Positions 6,690-11,452 of a stretch of DNA of 11,452 nucleotides are shown here, piece by piece. The stretch comes from JAYYZW01 sp036339995 (lineage in GTDB: Bacteria > Pseudomonadota > Gammaproteobacteria > Ga0077536). Both the position numbers and the translations under genes were made by a program. The notes beneath the pieces were generated by a model that saw only the letters and a program-made list of their open reading frames with translations, was not told the DNA's origin and did no database searches. Each line of letters starts with the position of its first letter. Position 1 is the first letter of the stretch. Location: NCBI GenBank assembly GCA_036339995.1, contig JAYYZW010000140.1, positions 1 to 11,452 on the forward strand, in the 5' to 3' direction.

Positions 6690-7172
6690 ATGATGAAGCA
6701 AACGGTCATTGATATATTGATTTATCTGTTCGAGCATTATGTCGATGACGAAATAGAACTCGATGTCGATCGCGATCGGTTAAAATCCGAACTTTATGAG
6801 GCGGGATTTGAGGGCGGCCAGGTCGCGAGGGCGTTTGACTGGTTGCAGGAACTGGCGGCAAATCGTGATCACGCGAATGACATGCCGCTACCTGCGCAAA
6901 CCTCGACGCGAATATATACCAGCGAGGAAGAACGTAAGCTGGATACCGAATGTCGCGGATTCTTGTACTTCCTGGAACAGGCTGGTGTCCTGAACAGCTG
7001 CAGCCGAGAACTGGTGATTGAACGCGTACTCGCATTGGAATCCGACGATATCGATGTAGAACAGCTCAAGTGGATTATATTAATGGTTTTGTTCAGTCAA
7101 CCGGGCCAGGAGCAGGCCTTTTTATGGCTGGAAGATCTGGTTATGGACGACCTTTATGGAAATCTCCATTAG
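6690..7172 (+). CDS. smg: Smg family protein (DUF494)
   Basis: The 160-residue protein matches Smg (E. coli 157). It starts MKQTVIDILIYLFEHYVDDE and ends with the conserved FSQPGQEQAFLWLEDLVMD. Smg is a small cytoplasmic, acidic, mostly helical protein whose biochemical function is unknown. It is almost always encoded between dprA and topA or its remnant. It lies 27 bp after the dprA winged-helix frame and 67 bp before topA, so the three are probably one transcript. Two adjacent ATGs (6690, 6693) are possible; MKQT fits the family start better and would place the start at 6693. Confidence 0.93.
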   Translation: MMKQTVIDILIYLFEHYVDDEIELDVDRDRLKSELYEAGFEGGQVARAFDWLQELAANRDHANDMPLPAQTSTRIYTSEEERKLDTECRGFLYFLEQAGVLNSCSRELVIERVLALESDDIDVEQLKWIILMVLFSQPGQEQAFLWLEDLVMDDLYGNLH

Positions 7173-7239
7173 CGAATCTGCATAATCCCATTCGGCGTTC
7201 GAGGCGCCTTCCTTTTTCGAATTTGAACTGCATCTTTCC

Positions 7240-9546
7240 ATGGCCGCTAACCTAGTCATTGTCGAATCCCCGGCGAAAGCCAGCACGATCAAGAAATACC
7301 TGGGAAAGGACTACGAAGTCCTCGCTTCCTACGGGCATGTACGTGATCTACTGCCGAAAGAAGGAGCGGTCGATACAGAAAACGACTTCGAAATGAAGTA
7401 CGAAGTCATCAAACGAAATTCGAAGTACGTCGACCAGATCGCCAAAGCCATGAAAAAGGCCGATGTCCTCTACCTCGCCACTGATCTGGATCGGGAAGGT
7501 GAGGCCATTTCCTGGCACCTGGTCGAGCTTTTGCGCGGGCGCTCGATATTGGATGGTAAAGGCGTCTATCGTGTCGTCTTCCACGAGATCACCGAACAGG
7601 CGATCAAGGAGGCAATGGACTCGCCGCGCAAGGTTTCCATGGATCTCGTTAATGCGCAGCAGGCGAGGCGGGCGCTCGACTATCTCGTCGGATTCAATCT
7701 ATCCCCCTTGCTGTGGAAAAAAATAAAAAGAGGTTTGTCTGCCGGTCGGGTACAAAGTCCGGCGCTCCGGCTCATTTGCGAACGCGAAGCAGAAATCGAA
7801 AAATTCAAACGCCGGGAATACTGGACCATCGAAGCTGATCTTCTCGCTGGTAAAAGCGCTTTCGTGGCGAAATTGAGCGAATTGAACGGCGAGAAAGTTC
7901 GGCAATTTACGGTGATTTCGGCGGATCAGGCCGCTGAGGTACGAGAGCAGATGCTTGGCGCAGCGGAAGGGGAACTCGTAGTCGCCAAAGTAGAGCGAAA
8001 AAATAGAAAACGTCATCCGGCGTCGCCGTTCATCACGTCCACCTTGCAGCAGGAAGGCGTGCGCAAACTCGGTTTTACGGCCCAACACACTATGCGTATT
8101 GCTCAGCAGTTATATGAGGGCGTCGACGTAGGAACCGGAAGCACCGGACTCATCACCTACATGCGTACGGACTCACTCAATCTGGCGCGGGAGGCATTGG
8201 ACGAATTGCGACATTTCGTTGTCGAAAAATACGGGAAAAACCAAATACCCAAGACGCCGAGAATTTATAAAAATAAATCAAAGAACGCTCAGGAAGCGCA
8301 CGAAGCAATACGTCCGACATCCTGTTTGCGCATCCCCTCGGAGATCAAATCCTTTCTGTCCAAAGAGCAGTTCAAACTTTATGATTTGATCTGGAAACGA
8401 ACGGTGGCGTGTCAGATGATCCACGCAACTATCGATACGGTATCAGCTGATCTCAATGCTGGTTCAAACGGAGTGTTTCGTGCGACCGGATCGACGGTTA
8501 CGGAGCCTGGATTCATGGTGGTCTATCTCGAGGGATCCGACGATGCCGAGCAGGAATCTAAGATGTTGCCGCCGCTAGCACCGGAGCAGAAGATAAAACT
8601 CGAGCAGATCCGAAACGAACAACACTTTACTGAGCCACCGCCGCGTTATACGGAAGCAAGCCTCGTGAAAACACTCGAAGAATATGGCATCGGGCGCCCT
8701 TCCACCTATGCGTCGATTATTTCAACGCTGGTGCAGCGAGATTACGTTGAATTTGAAAAGAAGCGGTTCCAGCCGACCGATATCGGCAAGATCGTGAATA
8801 CGTTTTTGACCAATCATTTCGCGACCTACGTCGATTACAATTTCACCGCAAAGCTCGAGGACGACCTCGACGCAGTTTCGCGCGGTGAAAAGGAATGGAT
8901 CCCGCTGCTGCGAGATTTTTGGGAGCCATTTTCCGCCATTGTTAAAGACAAGGAGGAGAACGTTTCCAGACAGGAAGCAAATCAGGCGCGCGAATTGGGT
9001 ATCGATCCCAAAAGCGGGAGACCTGTGGCTGTGCGGATGGGGCGTTACGGTCCATATGTCATAATCGGGGCTATTGAAGACGATGAAAAACCGCAGTTCT
9101 ATGGGTTGCGCCAGGGCCAACGAATTGAGGGCATTACTCTCGAAGAAGCACTCGAGCTCACGAAGTTGCCGCGCGAGCTGGGTGAAACGCCCGACGGCAT
9201 ACCGCTGTCGGTGAGTATCGGCCGTTACGGTCCTTACGTACGTTTTGCCGATAAATTCGTCAGTCTGGCCAAAGAGGACGATCCCTATACCATCACGCTG
9301 GAGCGGGCGATCGAACTCGTCGAAGAGAAAAAAAGGGTGGACGCGGCAAAGCAGATCCAAGAATTTCCAAAATCCGGAATCAAGGTGCTCAATGGGCGGT
9401 ACGGGCCTTATATTACCGACGGCAACAAAAATGCCCGTGTGCCAAAAGACCAGGACCCGAAAGTCTTAAATCTAGAAGAATGTCTAAGCTTACTGGCCAA
9501 CGCGCCGGTCAAGCGCGGGCGTCGCCGGGCCGCCAAGGGATCATGA
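7240..9546 (+). CDS. topA: DNA topoisomerase I (type IA), RYGPY-repeat C-terminus
   Basis: TopA relaxes negative supercoils by cutting one DNA strand through a tyrosyl phosphodiester. The TOPRIM domain (about 3-145) has Glu9 in VIVESPAKA and the acidic triad Asp82/Asp84/Glu86 in TDLDREGEA. The strand-passage core has the signature LSAGRVQSPAL (166-176) and the catalytic Tyr307 in GLITYMRTDS. At 768 residues it is shorter than E. coli TopA (865). It lacks the Cys4 zinc ribbons and instead carries three C-terminal repeats with RYGPY at 602-606, 662-666 and 720-724 (Toprim_Crpt type), ending in a basic tail (KRGRRRAAKGS). The gene lies at the position of E. coli yrdD. No clear Shine-Dalgarno precedes ATG 7240, but the start fits the family (MAANLVIVESPAKA). 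Confidence 0.97.
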   Translation: MAANLVIVESPAKASTIKKYLGKDYEVLASYGHVRDLLPKEGAVDTENDFEMKYEVIKRNSKYVDQIAKAMKKADVLYLATDLDREGEAISWHLVELLRGRSILDGKGVYRVVFHEITEQAIKEAMDSPRKVSMDLVNAQQARRALDYLVGFNLSPLLWKKIKRGLSAGRVQSPALRLICEREAEIEKFKRREYWTIEADLLAGKSAFVAKLSELNGEKVRQFTVISADQAAEVREQMLGAAEGELVVAKVERKNRKRHPASPFITSTLQQEGVRKLGFTAQHTMRIAQQLYEGVDVGTGSTGLITYMRTDSLNLAREALDELRHFVVEKYGKNQIPKTPRIYKNKSKNAQEAHEAIRPTSCLRIPSEIKSFLSKEQFKLYDLIWKRTVACQMIHATIDTVSADLNAGSNGVFRATGSTVTEPGFMVVYLEGSDDAEQESKMLPPLAPEQKIKLEQIRNEQHFTEPPPRYTEASLVKTLEEYGIGRPSTYASIISTLVQRDYVEFEKKRFQPTDIGKIVNTFLTNHFATYVDYNFTAKLEDDLDAVSRGEKEWIPLLRDFWEPFSAIVKDKEENVSRQEANQARELGIDPKSGRPVAVRMGRYGPYVIIGAIEDDEKPQFYGLRQGQRIEGITLEEALELTKLPRELGETPDGIPLSVSIGRYGPYVRFADKFVSLAKEDDPYTITLERAIELVEEKKRVDAAKQIQEFPKSGIKVLNGRYGPYITDGNKNARVPKDQDPKVLNLEECLSLLANAPVKRGRRRAAKGS

Positions 9547-9583
9547 ATGGTTCGATAGCAGCACGATGCAGGCATGAAACCGC

Positions 9584-10087
9584 GTGACTGAAAATCGACG
9601 GTTCGTCGCCATCCTGATGGGCTCGCACTCTGATTTACCGACGATGCAATCGACCGCGAGCGTTTTGGATTCGTTCAATATTCCCTACGAAATGAACATC
9701 AAATCCGCCCATCGAACGCCGGCTGAAACCCAAGATTACGTGGTTGATGCGGAAAAGAGGGGATGCGTTGTGTTTATCGCAGCCGCGGGACTCGCAGCCC
9801 ATCTTGCGGGCGCGGTATCTGCACTCACCGTCCGCCCAGTTATTGGAGTGCCGATGGAAGGCGGCCCCCTGCAAGGCGTGGATGCGCTTTTATCCACCGT
9901 GCAGATGCCTGGTGGAATTCCCGTCGCGTGCACCGCAATCGGTACGGCGGGCGCGAAAAACGCGGGATACCTGGCTGCGCAGATTCTCAGTCTCTATGAC
10001 GAAGGCCTAGCACAGGCATTACGCGACGAGCGCCTGGCCAATGCCGCGAAAATTCTCGAAAAAGACGCCGAACTGCGGCGCGGCTGA
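9584..10087 (+). CDS. purE: N5-carboxyaminoimidazole ribonucleotide mutase PurE
   Basis: PurE moves the carboxyl group in N5-CAIR to form CAIR in purine synthesis. The 167-residue protein has MGSHSD (12-17), SAHRTP (41-46), AAAGLAAHLAG (66-76) and QMPGGIPV, the usual active-site motifs of class I PurE. The start is GTG at 9584, because the nearby ATG at 9574 runs out of frame to a stop. The Shine-Dalgarno is weak. The gene is 37 bp after topA and overlaps tsaC by 47 bp. In many bacteria purK follows and makes the N5-CAIR substrate; it is absent here and must be elsewhere or replaced. Confidence 0.96.
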   Translation: MTENRRFVAILMGSHSDLPTMQSTASVLDSFNIPYEMNIKSAHRTPAETQDYVVDAEKRGCVVFIAAAGLAAHLAGAVSALTVRPVIGVPMEGGPLQGVDALLSTVQMPGGIPVACTAIGTAGAKNAGYLAAQILSLYDEGLAQALRDERLANAAKILEKDAELRRG

Positions 10088-10646
10088 TCCAACCGGGCTT
10101 GATTGGCGCACTGATGCGGCCGCCCGTGTACTACTACGGGGTGGCGTGGTCGCGCACGCCACTGAAGCGGTATTCGGGCTTGCCGCGAGCGCTTACGACC
10201 GTGTCGCATGCAGACGTATCGCCCGTCTAAAACGCCGCTCAGCGCGCAAACGCTTTATCGTCGTGGGTGCGGATCTCGCTCAGATCCAGCGGTTCGTGAG
10301 CCTGGAAACGCCCCTGATGCGCGAAATTCTCGAGAGCTGGCCGGGACCTCATACATGGATTCTGCCAGCAAGGCGGACGGCTCCACGATGGCTAAAGAAT
10401 GGCCGGGGACAGATTGCCGTGCGCGTGACTGCCCACTGGCAGATGGCCGTCCTCTGCGGCCGGGCGGGGCCTGTGGTCTCGACCAGTGCGAACCCGATGG
10501 GGCGGAAACCCGCGAGGACGGTATTGGCAGCCAGACGCTATTTCGGCAATAAAATCGAGTGCTATCTCGGCGGACAGGTGGGGTCTAATGTGGGGCCGAC
10601 GGCCATTCGAGACGGATCGACGGGTACGATCATCCGCGCCCAATAG
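10041..10646 (+). CDS. tsaC: Threonylcarbamoyl-AMP synthase TsaC
   Basis: TsaC (YrdC/Sua5 family) makes threonylcarbamoyl-AMP from threonine, bicarbonate and ATP for t6A at position 37 of ANN-reading tRNAs. The 201-residue protein (E. coli 190) has ATEAVFGLAASAYD (40-53), where E. coli has PTEAVFG, then ARLKRR (61-66), WPGPHTWILPA (100-110), IAVRVT and STSAN (147-151). The only start in frame before the conserved domain is ATG 10041, inside purE, giving a 47-bp overlap and a non-conserved N-terminal extension of about 20 residues. Its position after topA/purE matches E. coli smg-yrdD-tsaC. It has no C-terminal Sua5 domain. Confidence 0.95.
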   Translation: MPRKFSKKTPNCGAADPTGLDWRTDAAARVLLRGGVVAHATEAVFGLAASAYDRVACRRIARLKRRSARKRFIVVGADLAQIQRFVSLETPLMREILESWPGPHTWILPARRTAPRWLKNGRGQIAVRVTAHWQMAVLCGRAGPVVSTSANPMGRKPARTVLAARRYFGNKIECYLGGQVGSNVGPTAIRDGSTGTIIRAQ

Positions 10647-10682
10647 CCTGTCAGACATGGCAAGAATCTAATGCAACGGTGA

Positions 10683-10712
10683 CATGGCGGTCCAGTTGGG
10701 CCATGATTTTTT
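10683..10712 (+). terminator. Rho-independent terminator after tsaC
   Basis: CATGGC (10683-10688) and GCCATG (10700-10705) form a perfect 6-bp stem, with an inner CC/GG pair possible, followed after one base by six T residues (10707-10712). It lies 37 bp after the tsaC stop, where the dprA-to-tsaC transcript should end. The remaining spacer to the tRNA promoter (10713-10812) holds no gene that I can see. Confidence 0.6.
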
Positions 10713-10812
10713 GCGCAATAGCCCCGCTATTCGCCTAGAGCCATGGCCCATCCGGACTCACGCCCCTACCCCTCTCGCTATGATTCCGGAAGTCCGACCG
10801 GCTGCTAGTGTA

Positions 10813-10841
10813 TTGACATAACCCTCAAATATTTCGACAAT
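10813..10841 (+). promoter_or_regulatory. Promoter of the tRNA-tuf operon
   Basis: A perfect -35 TTGACA (10813-10818), a 17-bp spacer and GACAAT (10836-10841, 4 of 6) lie just upstream of tRNA-Tyr. Transcription would start near 10848, about 10 bases before the mature tRNA 5' end. This is a strong sigma70-type arrangement, as expected for a tRNA/EF-Tu operon. Confidence 0.65.
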
Positions 10842-10857
10842 TTACGGCTACGGTTTT

Positions 10858-10942
10858 GGAGGGGTACCCAAGCGGTCAACGGGAGCAGACTGTAAATCTG
10901 CCGGCTCAGCCTTCGTAGGTTCGAATCCTACCCCCTCCACCA
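10858..10942 (+). tRNA. tyrU: tRNA-Tyr (anticodon GTA)
   Basis: The 85-nt gene includes the encoded CCA. Acceptor GGAGGGG pairs with CCCCTCC. The anticodon stem CAGA/TCTG encloses loop CTGTAAA with anticodon GTA. A long class II variable arm (CCGGCTCAGCCTTCG region) and the T-loop GTTCGAATC are present. It is the first of three tRNAs ahead of tuf, like tyrU in the E. coli tufB operon. Confidence 0.97.
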
Positions 10943-10996
10943 GGCAGGAGTGATGGGACGCTCCAAATCTTTGCCAATCCATGGCGTTAGTTTTCG

Positions 10997-11070
<74 letters not shown>

Positions 11071-11075
11071 GTTTG

Positions 11076-11151
11076 AGTGGAAAGTAGAAAGGTGCAAATA
11101 GCAAAGGGGCGTTGTCCAACAAGCTTTCCGCTTTTTCCTTTCTGCTTCACT
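11076..11151 (+). repeat. Imperfect inverted repeat between tRNA-Gly and tRNA-Thr
   Basis: AGTGGAAAGTAGAAAGG (11076-11092) is nearly complementary to CCTTTCTGCTTCACT (11137-11151). Together they fill the 83-bp spacer and could fold into a long hairpin that ends just before the tRNA-Thr 5' end. A shorter alternative stem is GGAAAG (11079-11084) with CTTTCC (11124-11129). It may be a processing stem of the tRNA precursor. Confidence 0.4.
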
Positions 11152-11153
11152 GG

Positions 11154-11229
<76 letters not shown>

Positions 11230-11297
11230 AAGTATTCGACCCAAGATGATTAATCGGTGCCAACGACGCAATGCTTCTGATCGAACGTATCTGACTT

Positions 11298-11302
11298 AGG
11301 AG
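11298..11302 (+). promoter_or_regulatory. tuf: Shine-Dalgarno of tuf
   Basis: AGGAG lies ten bases before the tuf ATG at 11313. It is the strongest ribosome binding site on the plus strand of the window, consistent with high expression of EF-Tu. Confidence 0.7.
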
Positions 11303-11312
11303 ACGCAACAGC

Positions 11313-11452
11313 ATGTCCAAGGCAAAATTTGAAAGAACGAAGCCGCATCTGAATGTGGGTACGATTGGTCATGTAGATCATGGTAAGACGACGTTGACGG
11401 CGGCATTGACGATGGTGTCGGCGGAAAAGTACGGTGGCGAGACGAAGAACTA
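11313..11452 (+). CDS. tuf: Elongation factor Tu, N-terminal part (cut by window end)
   Basis: The first 46 codons begin MSKAKFERTKPHLNVGTIGH, then VDHGKTTLTAALTMVSAEKYGGETKN. This is EF-Tu, which delivers aminoacyl-tRNA to the ribosome. The GTP-binding P-loop GHVDHGKT is at residues 19-26. The remaining ~350 residues lie beyond the window. The gene follows tRNA-Tyr, -Gly and -Thr, as in the E. coli tufB operon, and is probably co-transcribed with them. Codon use differs from the neighbours: only 4 of 46 codons end in C, and all seven threonines are ACG. Confidence 0.97.
   Translation, partial: MSKAKFERTKPHLNVGTIGHVDHGKTTLTAALTMVSAEKYGGETKN

Noticed and set aside
6767..6778. 12-bp perfect palindrome CGATCGCGATCG in smg
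   Set aside because: It lies in Asp/Arg-rich coding sequence (DVDRDR), where GAT-CGC codons create it naturally, and it is not repeated nearby.
8722..9360. 212-codon open frame on the minus strand inside topA
   Set aside because: It is antisense to the conserved topA C-terminal part, has no recognisable domain and no start signals. It is a shadow of the codon bias of topA.

Overview
The window is chromosomal housekeeping DNA of a gammaproteobacterium. The evidence is gene content and order. A leftward operon def-fmt-rsmB-DUF4390-ntrY lies back-to-back with a rightward group lysM-dprA-smg-topA-purE-tsaC, followed by a tRNA-Tyr/tRNA-Gly/tRNA-Thr/tuf unit. In E. coli the same neighbourhood reads def-fmt-rsmB-trkA opposite smf(dprA)-smg-yrdD-tsaC-aroE, and the tRNA/tuf unit matches the E. 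coli tufB operon. A full-length topA sits where E. coli carries yrdD, a relic of TopA zinc fingers. The species cannot be named from this sequence. An uncultured or environmental lineage outside the Enterobacteria is plausible.

Left part (1-3997, minus strand). Def and Fmt remove and add the N-terminal formyl group. RsmB methylates 16S rRNA. A secreted DUF4390 protein and the N-terminus of an NtrY-type sensor kinase follow. Junctions are tight: fmt/rsmB and rsmB/DUF4390 overlap by 4 bp, and DUF4390/ntrY by 28 bp. Two irregularities appear. rsmB has no ATG, GTG or TTG at its true beginning and seems to start at CTG. The ntrY frame is broken by two TGA codons close to the window edge.

Centre (3998-10646). 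A divergent promoter region separates def from a secreted LysM protein. DprA (DNA uptake/recombination), Smg, topoisomerase I with three C-terminal RYGPY repeats and no zinc fingers, PurE and TsaC follow. dprA is split: the Rossmann domain and the C-terminal winged-helix domain are in different frames. A canonical-looking -1 slippery heptamer (C_CCT_TTG) lies in frame at the place where the frames must switch. purE has no purK beside it.

Right part (10647-11452). A terminator-like hairpin ends the tsaC transcript. A strong sigma70-type promoter then drives three tRNA genes and tuf (EF-Tu, cut by the window end).

I found no mobile element, CRISPR array, phage gene or obviously new multigene system. 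The points worth a second look are the dprA frame switch, the rsmB CTG start, the interrupted ntrY frame, and some inverted repeats in the spacers.
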